From Isoetes taiwanensis (lineage: Eukaryota; Streptophyta; Lycopodiopsida; Isoetales; Isoetaceae): a stretch of DNA of 64,000 bases. The stretch is from assembly GCA_021234155.1 (NCBI GenBank), contig JAJEKV010000087.1, forward strand, positions 1,373,409-1,437,408, in the 5' to 3' direction. Numbering within the stretch: position 1 is the first letter of the stretch; the number at the start of each line of letters is the position of its first letter. The notes below the pieces were generated by a model. The model had not been told where the DNA came from. It saw only the letters and a list, made by a program, of their open reading frames with translations, and made no database searches. Position numbers and translations under genes: made by a program. Below, in pieces: positions 34,531 to 46,004 of the stretch.

Positions 34531-35115
34531 TTCTCATTGCTGCTCCTTTTGTGGTGATTTACCACGATTTGTTTCATCCTTGTCTCGAATAGTAGCTAGA
34601 GCTACTTCTTTCAGCTCTGCAAAGATGGTTTCATCGTCTAAAGAGCTTGTAAATGGAGGCTGTATCTTTGAGGACGTCATCTTAACATAATCAGCTCTTG
34701 ATTCTCGTGGGTTGAGTAGGCAAGGCAGCCAATCTCATCTTTATAAAGTTCACTGCCTTCGTGTCAATGTTCATGGCTGCACAATTGTGACTCTTCTTAA
34801 GTGCACAAGCAGTCGTAGTACTAGAGCCAGGAAAAGCATCAAGCACCCAATCTCCTAGGCGTGAGAACATGTCAAGGAAAATGGTTGATGAGCTTTGTGG
34901 TTTTCGATAGTGATTAACTATCCTACCTTGTGCACCCTTGTGCGGTTTTTGCAAGCGCCATTTGAAACTCTAAGACATTAGAGAAATTCAGCAAAGTCGA
35001 TTTGAAATATTCCATGGTCCTCTTTCTGTCAAACTTCCAGTAAGCAACATAAAGATACTCCACCTTGCTGAGCAATCTGTGTCCTCCACCATGGTAGTTA
35101 ATACTAGTTTTGTAC

Positions 35116-35295
35116 CTACAAAAATATTAGAGTACATCTAGCATTAAAAACAAAACAAGGAAACAATTTGAAAACTAGGACTAAACAATTCCTATTCCAG
35201 AATAAGAAACGAAAACAAAATGGTCAACCAAGTCCAACAGACTAGAAACAGAAAACAAAATAAAAAACTATTGTATTCCAGAATAAGGAACTTAC
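35116..35295 (-). other. GT-AG intron in the methyltransferase gene
   Basis: Donor TG|GTAAGT, acceptor TTTTTGTAG|G. Splicing keeps the frame (TG+G = Trp, between ENLV and YKTS). It also contains two TATTCCAGAATA-type palindromes (about 35198 and 35276). Confidence 0.8.
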
Positions 35296-35936
35296 CAGAC
35301 TAAGTTTTCATATCCTGCTTGTAGAGGGGATCCAAAATGATTTTTAAACGTGGACTCTACAAGGCCAATCTGCATGCTAGAATGGAACACAAGAAGACAC
35401 CAGTGCTTGGCCGTTGTGCTTTGCTTGATGCCATCGACAAACGCATTAAACTCTGAATTCTTGAAGGGCTGGTCGTCATAGCAGCTGTCTCTTAACTTGA
35501 AACCGTAAGGAATATCTGCTATGACTAACGTGAAGTCCTGTGGCTTAATCGTCCTTACTAGTTTCGGCAATCGCCATGTATGATCGAAAACAAATTGTTT
35601 TGATCAAACATACAAAATTTCTCATATTCCGGACCCGTTCGTCCATTCCTCCTTTTCTGCTAAAGACCTCTCTTCCCGGTTGTTCTAACCAAGTGCGAAG
35701 CTAAACAAAAAGCTAAAGAAAAAGGTTACAAGTAAACTTACTCAACCCTCAAAAATTTGGATTATATTGAATATTGCGCTCATCAGATGTCAGGGTAAAG
35801 CTCCTTGCATCTGTCCCATGTCTCCAAGCTCAATTGTTCCATCAAATATGTTTGACATGTTATGACATTCTTTTGGCTGGAAGTAAACAAGAAAAAAATG
35901 AATTAGACAACAGAAATGCTATGTGTGGTCAAAATT

Positions 35937-36160
35937 ATATTCTGGAATGCATGTTTGCTTTTTAAGAAAGCAAAAGTGTATTCCGGAATACACTTTAGCT
36001 TTCCAGAAAAAGCAAGAGCGTATTCTGGAGTATACTTTTGCTTTCCTAAGACAACAAAGGTGTATTTCGGAATACACTTTTGATTTCTCGAGAAAGCAGG
36101 AGCATATTCTAGAATACACTTATGCTTCCCAGGTACACAAAAATGTATTCCGAAATACAT
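35937..36160. repeat. Array of six TATTCCGGAATA-type palindromes, ~41.5-bp spacing
   Basis: Palindrome centres lie near 35943, 35985, 36026, 36069, 36110 and 36152. The clearest is TGTATTCCGGAATACA at 35977-35992; others differ by one or two bases. Between them are weaker TTGCTTT/AAAGCAA inverted pairs. The array lies in the intron between the ParB region and the methyltransferase exons. Confidence 0.88.
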
Positions 36161-36258
36161 TTTTGTTTCCTTAAGAAGGCTTTGTTTTCTAAAAACTAAA
36201 GTTGTATGTTTTTATGGTAAAGGCAAACTTGTGCAATTCTTTGGACATCTCTTCCAAC

Positions 36259-36284
36259 TATTCTATTCTATTCTATTCTATTCT
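36259..36284 (+). repeat. (TATTC)5 microsatellite
   Basis: Interrupts the coding frame of the ParB-methyltransferase pseudogene after KDFTLEE. Confidence 0.9.
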
Positions 36285-37654
36285 TCCAATGTAAAATCCT
36301 TGTCAACAACCTTTTGGAGCAGCCTTTCTAATAGTTCTGTATCCGCAAAGCCCTGCATTCTCCCCAAACAGTTATTATCATTTCCTTCTTTGGCACATCA
36401 GAGCTTTTCTTCTTGTCTGAGACTTTGCCCCTTGCTCTTCAACTCTCCACGCTCAAGTGTGGTAAATATATATCGTTCTGAAGCTCCCAAATCTACAAAC
36501 GTAAACAACAAGCTAGCTTTGTGAATTCTTTGAGACAAAATGTGAAAGAGCCGAACAACGAAACCCTGCCATCTCTAAATGCAAGTTGAAAGCAGTTGTC
36601 ATGGCTAATGAGTGACTGTCTTTTGTTAGTTTCGTCATATTTAAGCAGCATTCAATAGCACACGCCTCCTTCAACTTCAATGAGTGTGCTGGTTTCTTAA
36701 GGTCCTCATCGTATTTTTTCTTGAAGATTATATATTCCCTGTGCATAAACCTGATCTTATCGACGAAGCTCATTTTCAACTTGTACTCGTTGTCAACATT
36801 GTGAGTGTTGGCAACGATTTTAGCTTCTTCATCACTAAGGCCACAATAAACATCACAGAGAACCGAAAGATACCTCGGGTTCTTCTTCTCCTTGTAAAGT
36901 TGCCTCCTTGCCTTAAAGATGTGGTTACCGCCCAGGACATAGTGGGTATAGTTATCTGCATTTTCTCTATCATAGTCTCGGGGGTCTGTGTAGTATTCCT
37001 TGTCAACGGGGACAACTATTGGAGCCACATGAGCATTGGGATTGCTCCTTATTCAGTCCTTCAGGTTCCTTGAGTAGTCTGCGTATGTTACCAGTAGATA
37101 TATGACCCCCTATATAAACTTCTCTCTGTTTATTTCCTCCATCCTTTCGGAGGTCTTGTCCACCTTCTTTTCTTTAATGTTTACCCCAGGTGCTTTTCCT
37201 TTGCACTTCCTTTTCTTTGAGCATTCCTTTGGAACTTCCACCACTTCTAGCTGCTGCACCCTTCTTTTTTTTGGTTCCTTAGCAGCGATTGTGGCTCTTG
37301 GCCTGCTAAGCTTTTTGGTTGCTACTCTTCTGACTCCTCCGAACTTGCTTCTTCTTTATCCTGGCTAGAAGTACCAGCAATAGGGAACCGTTCTTTTTCC
37401 TCATGCTTGGACTCGCTAATTGTAAAGTCCTCGCTAAAATTGGAACAAATCCTCTGAATGATGGCAACTAGGCTTTTCTTGTTTCTATAATGCGAGATAT
37501 ACTTGTATAAATTTTCTGATTACACACTTATGATTCTAAAGAATGCCACATCAACCACAATGAAGCCCTGTGAGGTCTTGAATGATAGCCTCCCACATCC
37601 CATCATCCTGCGGCAACCCGAAACTTCCTTAATGGTTCCCAAGTTCACAAACTT

Positions 37655-38091
37655 CCTTGGTTATCATGGCGCTTTTTGCCACAGGCTTTTTGCAAATGTG
37701 CGGGAAAGTTAAGGTACTATATTTTCCCCCTATTCCCCTTGTGATAAACCACTGTGTTTGGAAGTTTTCATAAATTACAGGTTTTGCAGTGTAATTTTCC
37801 CTGTGGATGAGGCCTTTTCAAAGTCTTTAGCACTTTCTTTGGAGCGTTTTTGCTTCCGTCTTGCATGTGGAAAAGTTGTTGTTTACAAGTCTGTAAAGGG
37901 TTATAATGAAGAGCAGGATGTATTCTAGAAACAAAATTACTAAATAATAAGAAAAAACGGGGCAAAAATAAGAAAAAAATGGGCAGAAACGCGTCTTATA
38001 AGCAAGTTTTTTTGTGTACTAAACTCACAAGAAAAGGTGCGTTTAAGATTAAAGTAGGACACTTTTAACGTGATATTATCTTTAAAGTACC
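37655..38091. other. No supported gene
   Basis: Should hold the promoter or upstream exons of the leftward ParB-methyltransferase gene. No clear TATA box or exon is visible. Confidence 0.4.
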
Positions 38092-38190
38092 GAATTCTTA
38101 TTCCGGAATACACTCTTGCCTTGTATCTTCAGGCAAAGAGTATTCCATACACTTTGCCTTTTATCTTAAGGCAAAGTGTATTCCTGCCTT
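38092..38190. repeat. Second cluster of TATTCCGGAATA-like palindromes
   Basis: TTATTCCGGAATACACT at about 38099, followed by CAGGCAAAGAGTATTCCAT and AAGGCAAAGTGTATTCCTG. The same motif family as the intron array, about 2 kb away. Confidence 0.75.
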
Positions 38191-39999
38191 GTCACAAGAC
38201 AAAGTGTTAGCTCCTTGAGCTAAACATGGGTGTGAGTGGCATAGGCCACATGTATATATCATATTGGATCCCACAATAGATGGTCTAGATTTAGCCTAGA
38301 TCAATAGTAGATGAGATATCAGTTAGGGTTAGAGTTTTGTTATACTATTTGGAGAGAGTATTTCCTCTCATTGTTTAGGCTTTTGCGCACGTTTTGGAGC
38401 ACATGTTTTTGGAGCATCAATATGATTGTTTTGTTCATTCTTTGCATTTGTTCTTGTTCTTTTCCCATCTTATTTTGTTGATTCATGAGCATTTGTAGCA
38501 GCCTTGCTAGCATCCAGCTGATCATGGACTAGCTGCTTTGCAAAATGTATGCAAAGAACTCAAAAATCAACACCTATGCACATGCAGGGTTCTCTTGGGC
38601 TCATGATCAATGTCTTGTTTTTCTTTCAAGCATCTCCAAATGTATTGAAGCAAAAAACTTGGTTCTACATTAAAACTTTCTTGGATTCTCATTTCTGATT
38701 TTGGCCCAATAAGATTCTTATTTGTCATATTTGGGTTATCATCGAACTATTTTGCTATCACTATGCTATATTTTGTTCTCTTATTCTCTGTCTACATTCA
38801 AGCAAGGAGCATATATCAGTTCTTTGGAGTCTCAAGTAATAGATGCTTATATTGTGGGTGAAATGTTTGTGCTAGAGATGCCCTTCAGATCTTTAGTACG
38901 AGACACATTCTCTCTTATTTTTGGGCACCTTCCTGGTATTTGTTTGTTATGCCTAAGCAAACCACCATCATAAAGGTAAAACAAGAGCAACAGGGACCGC
39001 GAGGTGCTTTGCTATTTTGTTTCTATAACTGCCAGAATTCACAGAGACACAATCCCAGAAGATGCCCCTTGGATCTCCCGTAAGGCAATGATTTGTCTCA
39101 CCATGAGAAGCCCATGACCCTGCCTCTGCAAATCAGTATAAAGCAGAGCAAATCAAAACAAGCAAAGGATTGCCATTGTTTGGATAATCGCCTCGATTGA
39201 TCGAGCAAAAAGCAAACACACATGCAACATTTTAGGAAACCCCGCCTCTACACAAAAGAGGTCGGTGACCCGCAAATTTGCAAATCTAGTGAACACCTCT
39301 TCGTTTTCCATGGACAAGAAGCAGAACTAGCTCACAATCGCTCTGTTGTAGCATTCGACACCATGCCATCCTTGTTGTCCCACCGTCTTTAGCATTTCCC
39401 ACTGTGAGCAGATTCGGTTTAGTCCTCTGAAATCAAGAACATTGCATACTTCTTGTATCAACTAGTAAACAGGGGATTATCAATATCTATTAAAAACAAT
39501 GGAGATCTTGGCAGCAACATTATTTCTTTGGAGGTCCATGAAGTCACAATCACCATCTTTCGTGATGTATCAGGCATTGGGGATATCAATTTCAGGCGAC
39601 ATTACACAGTATTTTTGTGGCAATAAAATGCTCTCTTTTTGCAACAAATGATCTTTCTCAAGCTCCATAGATTTATGACTTTCTGGAAACATTTGCATAA
39701 TTTATGAGCATTTACTAAGGCCTCTGTTGAAGCTCCATGGCCCTCCACAGACTGGACAATGTGCTTATGCACTTCATGGCATGGGAAGTAGGCAGCCCAC
39801 GCACGGCTCCGTGGCCCCAGGATTTTCAAACCCTCTGTTATTTTCGCTGATATCTCTGAATCTTACAAGATGCAAGATGCAAGATGCAGTTGTCCATCGT
39901 CATTCACAACTTTGATTTTTGAGCTTAATATGCACAACAAATGCGATTACGTACAAAATATTAAGACCACAGCTATGGAGGTGCTGTGATTGAGCACCG
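38191..39999. other. No supported gene
   Basis: Short frames only. A small (GATGCAA)3 run lies near 39868. The frame at 38722-38973 (contains VGEMFVLEMPFRS) is open but unrecognised. Confidence 0.4.
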
Positions 40000-40515
40000 G
40001 ATAAGCTGATACCATGGGAAGTGGAGGTGGAACTCTTGGGACTCCTATAGTGTGCTAGGCTTATAGTGTCACTAGAATGAGTATGGGTCTGTCACCCCCT
40101 GGGTTGCAGGTACCCTGGGCTCGTTAGGTGCGGTGAGACGACCTATAGATTTTAGGGGGGTGAGACGGGTACGGATGCATGGGCGCCAGTGGTGCCACAA
40201 TCTTCTAGTCACCCATGGAACCATGGTGCTTTCGGAAAAGGACTTGTCCATTCACGCCTCATCGAAGACGGAGATGCAGCCTGGAGTAGTCTCATGGGGT
40301 GATTCCATGGGATTACGTCTCTGGCATGCTACAATCATGCCATAGCATGTTTAGGCCTATCTGCAAAGTGTACCCGGAGGGGCCGGATACGATGGCGTGT
40401 CTAGCCATTATTCTATGTCAGCCAACGCCATTGTCATGACTCTGTCTGTTGATATTAGGGGGCTTGACCATCGAGTTGACCCCTTGAGTCCGAAGCTGGG
40501 GTAGAACCTTTTTTT
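40000..40515 (+). pseudogene. Possible LINE fragment reaching the endonuclease start
   Basis: Higher GC than its flanks. Near 40430-40500 the plus strand reads MTLSVDIRGLDHRV, which resembles the first strand of LINE AP-endonuclease domains (LSVNIRGL). The remainder is not clearly assignable and the element stops soon after. Confidence 0.35.
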
Positions 40516-40976
40516 ACGATGCATTTTGTATGTATATTGATATTATGTGATGTCATCTTGTTGATGGATGGGTCACCCTTCGTGGTGGCATATTTATTAT
40601 ATATATTGTTGCTAGGTGCTAACATGTATGTATCCTTCTGCTATATAGGATTTCCCATAGAAGGCGGATGACGAATAACACCTCCGTGCCCTTCACCCGG
40701 ACACTTGCCCATCACAAGTGGTCCGAGTTAGACGGGGGGCCTTCCATGGTGATTGAGTTACCATGGAAGGGAATTTCCCGTATTTATACGATGGGAGCAT
40801 CGTATAGGTCTGGAGAGTGTCACAGTCTCCACCATCACCGCCACCAACAATGTTGTTGGGCTTATTTTGATGCTCCTAGGATTATTCAAATTCTTCTTAA
40901 GGAGTGTACACAAAGATGTGAACATTATCAATGTGCAATGTTGCACTTTGGTTACAATGTTGGCATTTCAGAGTTA

Positions 40977-41087
40977 ATGGACCCAAATAGTCAAGTTCAA
41001 GAATTGATGAGACTTATGGCCTTGTATGGGAATGATCATGAGACAAATAACTTTAGAACAATTGAGAATAATAAAAAAAAGTCGTAA
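40977..41087 (+). pseudogene. Second copy of the window-edge gene start
   Basis: Open from ATG 40977 (MDPNSQVQELMRLMALYGND). Bases 41018-41064 match 3-49. It diverges before the serpin-like motif and stops in a Lys/Asn-rich stretch. The frame is open upstream to 40668, but that part looks non-coding. Confidence 0.35.
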
Positions 41088-41160
41088 AATCTTATAGAAA
41101 GTTGTAGAAAGTAAATTTTTTTTACGAAATCTAAGGCAATCTCATAAAACATAAGGGAAT

Positions 41161-41290
41161 CCGTAGAAATATAAAGAAACCTTATTCTAGAACATTCTAA
41201 TTCTAGAACATTCTAGAATTTTCTTGTCAAAATCTCGTAGAACATTGAACCTTTTAGAATGTTCTAGCTACAATGTTCTAGAACTAAGGG
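41161..41290. repeat. Cluster of TTCTAGAA / GAACATTC motifs
   Basis: Contains TTCTAGAACATTCTAGAA, a perfect nTTCnnGAA series, and further AGAATGTTCTAG copies. It resembles the motif in the 21-23 kb satellite but lacks that satellite's other blocks. Confidence 0.75.
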
Positions 41291-42371
41291 AATCTCACAC
41301 AATCTAAGTGAATCTAAAGAATTCTCATAAATCTAATGGATTTAGCCAATTGAACTGTCATGTCATTTCTTGTTAGTACAAGAACTAATAAAAGACACTT
41401 CTCAGGAAAGATAACTGGAGGCAAAAAGAACAAGATTATGTAGATTAATTATGGCCGAAGTACAATATATATTGCCATGTACAAACACTTATATCAGTGT
41501 TTTATCGACAAAGACAACCTTACTATCTGTTGCAGCAACTAGCATAAAGTGTTTCAAAAATACCAGAAAGAAGGCAGTTAGCAAATGGGTCTGAAGATCT
41601 ACACTGTAAAACTATCTGAAGAAAACCTGGGTGGATGGATGGATGGATGGAGCTTTTTACATCATACCACAAGAAATGGGCAATAGCAAAGCTCTCGGCC
41701 TTTTTCCTTATTTCACTTTCAATTAAAGTATTACAAATTGTATAGTCTCTTTTGGCTCATCTCTAATAGGGTCTAATATGAGGTAAATCCTTTGTCCTTT
41801 GCATGTTATTGTGAGAAATTTTTCTTTTGAACAATTATAGCAAGTTGCATACATGCAAACTATAATGCATGCAAACTAGAGTAGGATATGTAACTACAAT
41901 AGGATACGTTTTCAAGAGGACAAATAGGATTGATTAGTTAAGGAGCTCTATTACTAAAGGTAGAAGAGTTCGATGCATAAGCATGAGATAAGGTGAGTGC
42001 ATGAAGAGCGTTTGCATAGACTTGTGTGATACAGAATTAGAATTTGTGTGTGTAATTGTCATAGAATTGGATTCTAAATAGATCTCGCAAGCATCATATT
42101 CTTGTTTTTTCTTAGAAGGGATTTTGATTATCTTACTAATGCTACACTAAAGCTTTGACCTGCATAAATTGTGTTTCCAGAATTCATGGCATTGAAGCCG
42201 CTCGATTAGACTATATCCATTTGGTTCATCTAGAACTTTAAGATATCATATGACCACTCATTCTTTGTTCCTTTTCAAAACGTGTATCTTAAAATTAAAA
42301 GTTCACTACACATAGATGAACCTTCTTTATATGTTCAAAGGTTAACTTGAACGACATTATAACTTTCAATA
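41291..42371. other. No supported gene
   Basis: AT-rich spacer. A (GGAT)4-5 microsatellite lies at 41633-41650. Confidence 0.4.
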
Positions 42372-45300
42372 TCCAATTTGTTCATTTTGTCTAGCTTCAC
42401 CTATTCAATCCAACCAAATGCCTTGCATCAACTCATATTTGTATGTATGCCCGGCAACGCCACTAGCAGTAATAAATCATGGCTACATATTGGCTCTTGA
42501 TGTTTCCAGTTTAAATTTGGGCCCCAAACAGGCTCTAAATTTTGTGATGTAGTACAACCACATAATATCTCATATAAATAAACAAGGTGTTGCGCACGGA
42601 GGGTTGCCCTCCATTGCCCTGAGGGTATTTTTGCATGTTTTTTATTTTGTTGTTCTAGACGCAGGCAATGCTGCAAATTGCATAGTCTCTTATGCATAGT
42701 GCTCCAAACTAGGCATAAGTATATAAGTGTTTAACCTGATTGGACCCAACAACAAAACTAATGTAAACTTGTATATAGCATCTGCGATGCTAGCTCCTGA
42801 GGGTAAGATACAGGCTTTGGATAAGATTGTTCAAAATTTTGTGTGGGGGGGGATGATGAAGGGGTTGTTAAAGTGGCTTGGTGGAAGTGTCTCCGCCCGG
42901 GAGGATGGGGGCTTGGCCATTACGGATTTGGCTGCATAGTAAGGTGTTGGTCTCAAGTTTGTTTGGAGCATTGCGAGGATGGAGCATCTTCTCACAGTGC
43001 TTGGTATTTGTTGTTCGATCTCTTAAGCCATTGTGTGGCGTTTGGGAGCCGATCGTGCATGTGGAGTTGCCTTGAGCCTTTGTTGTATGGTCTCGGCCTT
43101 TCCCACATGCATCCCCTTTTCTCCACCAGGAGTGTTGCGGGCTTGGGATCGTAATGCGTGTGCTCTTCGGCTAGATTATGCCTCGATTTATCACCACTCT
43201 TCTCCTTTCTTGTGGGTTCCTCTACCCCTAGCACTTGCCCTTGGGCCAGCATTGCATGCTGGGGCCGCGAGCCCGTTGGAGGCGAAGCTGCTGTGCTCAC
43301 CTTGGAGGATTGGTATTGCAGGGTGGTCAGCTGGCCCGTGGGAGTTCTTTCGAGCTCGCTTTTCGCTGAGGGGTGTGTAGGGCTATCACAGGGCACGTGG
43401 CGGGGGTATTCGCTACACATACCTATAGTCCCTTAGGATGATGTGGTGGTGCAGGTTTGGAAGGTTCATCGGGATGTTGTGTCTTCTTGCTTTGGTGCGG
43501 TCTTCTTAGGGTCTCGGCTATTCATGACCTGCTTTGCCCCTTCAGGCAAGTGGTTTCAGCGACTTCGAGGTTCTCGATGGGCGGTTTGGGCGATGGACAT
43601 GAAGCTCACTTCCCCAAGAAGGTTAAGGTGCTACGTGGCGGGTGGTGCTGCCATTTGTATTAGGGTGAATGCCCTTGTGAGTCGGTTTAGGCGGGTGTGA
43701 GCCCTCTACGCCCTTGTTGTGGCCTTCATCATTGAGGCTGTGGGCATTATGCGGTTTTATGCCGCCCTCACTTGCGGGCTGCCAGGGATTGGGTTAGGGC
43801 TCTGTTCCGGTGATTGACTAGCGGCGATTCTTCATGTGTATCTGGTGCTTGGCGCTCTTGCGGCGACAAGCCTTCCATCTGTGTGTGGCTTGGTTGTGTG
43901 GTTGATTTAGCGGCGGCGGTTGTGGATCTTTCGGGGATTCAGCGACTGCGGCGTCTTTGATTCTCGACGAGGTACAAGCTATTTCTTACGGTATTCCAGG
44001 GGAGTAGTAGAGGCGGAAGTTTGCCATTTGGCGGGACTTCTTGGGTATTGTAGATGGTGATGGTCGGTTTATGCAAAGGTAGAGTTGCGCTTTTTCTACG
44101 TGAGTTTGTTGTGGAGTGTCGAGGTATCATTTGTCTCTTTGGGGCGATTCTCCTTCCTCCTCACTTGCTTTGTAACATTACCATTCTTTTAATATATTGA
44201 TGACCACGGTTCTTCAAAAAAAAAAAAAACTAATTTAAACCACGGGTGTTATATTCTCCTTGTTATTGTGCCTTTGCAAAGACACGTGCCGTTTGAAATT
44301 AAACATGAGCGGAGATCCCGGAGGGCAAACATAGCCTAGAGGGAGAACATCGAGTTGAAATTTCAAGCCCGCCATTTTCATGTCCTCAATTTGCATACAT
44401 ATTAGAAATTGTATTGCCCACAACATCCACATATAACATGTGAACATGTGTAGGCATTAGAAGAGATACAAGTTGGGGATAATAGAGTACAAGCGTGGAC
44501 CCTCTCTCCGGTTTAAGGGCTTGCATCTTAAAGAGGAAACACCTCTTCACATTAAAAGATGTAAGACATTCAAATTTTTATCTATCTTAAATGGTAGTAA
44601 TGTAATTTTTCTTTGCCATTGACTCTTTTTAAGGGTCCATAAATCATTTCATTACGATAATGGGTTGTCGTCCATAAATCATTTCACTTGATAATGGGTT
44701 GTCGTTTTATTGTGAGCAGAGTTTTGCATGCTATGCACATTCACGATTATAAAGCGTTCTTCTCCATGAGATCATGTGGGCAGCTATTATCTACATGATC
44801 CAGGTGGCCACCCTATGAACTGTCACTATTATTTTTGTAAATGACAGAACTCCAGATAGGAAAAAGGATAAAATTACCCAGAAGCTTGTGACATTTTTTG
44901 TTGCGAGATATCCTCATTTCGGATGACAATTTGAAGTGGCTGCTATCCTTTCGCATGGAAAATAGTGTTATAAAATAGAAATTCTCCCTATATTTCCCTA
45001 ATATTACTGCTAAACTCCCACCGTCTATTTGATGAATAATCAGTCAGTGTCAAATATGGGCATTGGTAATTCCCAAACTCACAGCCACATAAATTGCTTG
45101 ATTAATGTTGAGGAGAAAGCAGGCGATTGAGTTAATAGAAACTGAAACATCCATGATATATTATTGCATAGCATATGAGCGCATTACACAGCACATATGG
45201 AATTATTGAGTCAGATGTCCTATTTGAATTGATTCTTAGTCCAAAATGTTAGATGAAAACTCATACAACCAAAAGGGCTATATGTATACTCCTACACACA

Positions 45301-45850
45301 AAATAAAAGCTTGGTAACAAGCATAGAAAAGGCAGGGAATATCTATAACAATGGGATTCTACCAGCTAGAGCGAATAACACAAGAGGCTGTGATATACAA
45401 GCATGCAAGGAATTAACTGCATGATTGTGCTCAGACCTCAATCCCAAGTAAAAGCTTCTTGCCTTGCATGTGAACTTGCATTAATTCTCGCTTCTTGGCA
45501 CGAGTTACGCTACTAATATCATATACCAATGAACTATTTGAATAAAGTTAAACAACATTTTAGGTCTTACGATTCTTGATGCTAGCTTTCCATCCCTACA
45601 AAGTAATGCATGAATCAAGAGTCTTGAGCTCAACAACTTTACGATTTTTACGGTAGATGATTTGCATCTCGCCATCGGTTGGCCCCAATAAATAACTATT
45701 TCTGTTCTTTGTAGCATTTTCATCTTCACTTCAACGCAATCAATCGTATCGCATCTAGAACCCGCTCACCAGAAAATTCCCTTGAAGGTAAAAGTATCAA
45801 ATACTATCCGATCAATGGCATTTGGGAAAAACTAAACACTCATAATGCAA
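42372..45850 (-). repeat. Copy B of the inverted duplicated segment
   Basis: Reverse complement of the copy A pieces (5485-20552). It lacks copy A's three insertions but has its own LINE at 42769-44229. Just beyond the right end, at 45850-45960, about 110 bp of the segment is repeated again in tandem. Confidence 0.85.
42769..44229 (+). mobile_element. 5'-truncated LINE with poly(A) tail and target duplications
   Basis: It begins inside ORF2 (SAMLAPEGKIQALDKIVQNF, VWGG), then KVAWWKCLRP and GGLAITDLAA, the region after the reverse transcriptase in plant LINEs. Later frames are broken. It ends TTGATGACCACGGTTCTTC plus 14 A (44216-44229). The target duplication is AAAACTAATGTAAAC (42754-42768) and AAAACTAATTTAAAC (44226-44240, overlapping the tail by 4 A), one mismatch. 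Copy A at about 20192-20212 is the empty site. Confidence 0.88.
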
Positions 45851-46004
45851 AATTTTCATCTTCACTTGATGCAATCAATTTGCTTTCGTGATAAGCATCT
45901 AGAACCTTGCCGCTTTTGTAGAAACTTCCCCTTGAAGGTAAAGTATCGAATACTATCCTGATCAATGATCACGAGCTAAGGGTGCTTTTGATCAATGGAA
46001 AGGT

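Larger units (their letters stand above)
34534..37654 (-). pseudogene. Spliced ParB-like / amino-methyltransferase gene, decayed
   Basis: 5' to 3' on the minus strand. 37654-37322: novel N-terminal region (GRLSFKTSQGFIVVDVAFF) with one internal TAA, then an acidic tail. 37322-36513: one continuous frame with two stops, a Lys-rich linker, then a ParB-like domain (HYVLGGNHIFKARRQLYKE; GLSDEEAKIVANTHNVDN). 36520-36268: helical region (ADTELLERLLQKVVDKDF), shifted. Exon 35876-35742 follows a good acceptor. Exon 35656-35296 has IIHGDC and then, after a shift, FTLVIADIPYGF (motif IV, DPPY-like). A GT-AG intron at 35295-35116 restores ENLVW|YKTS exactly. Exon 35115-34534 has VEYLYVAYWKFDRK, YRKPQ, WVLDAFPGSSTTTACALKK (motif I) and ends QKEQQ. 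Motif order IV then I is that of beta-class N6-adenine/N4-cytosine methyltransferases. ParB plus methylase is known from phage and bacterial proteins. Introns show long residence in a eukaryotic genome. Confidence 0.78.

Noticed and set aside
35903-36174. Repeated-peptide protein (CIPEY/ILEYTFAF units) on either strand
   Set aside because: Produced by translating the palindrome array. Both strands give similar peptides because the DNA is palindromic, and it lies in an intron.
43033-43380. 115-codon plus-strand ORF as an independent gene
   Set aside because: Lies within the 42769-44229 LINE, downstream of its reverse transcriptase. It is the GC-rich remnant of ORF2.
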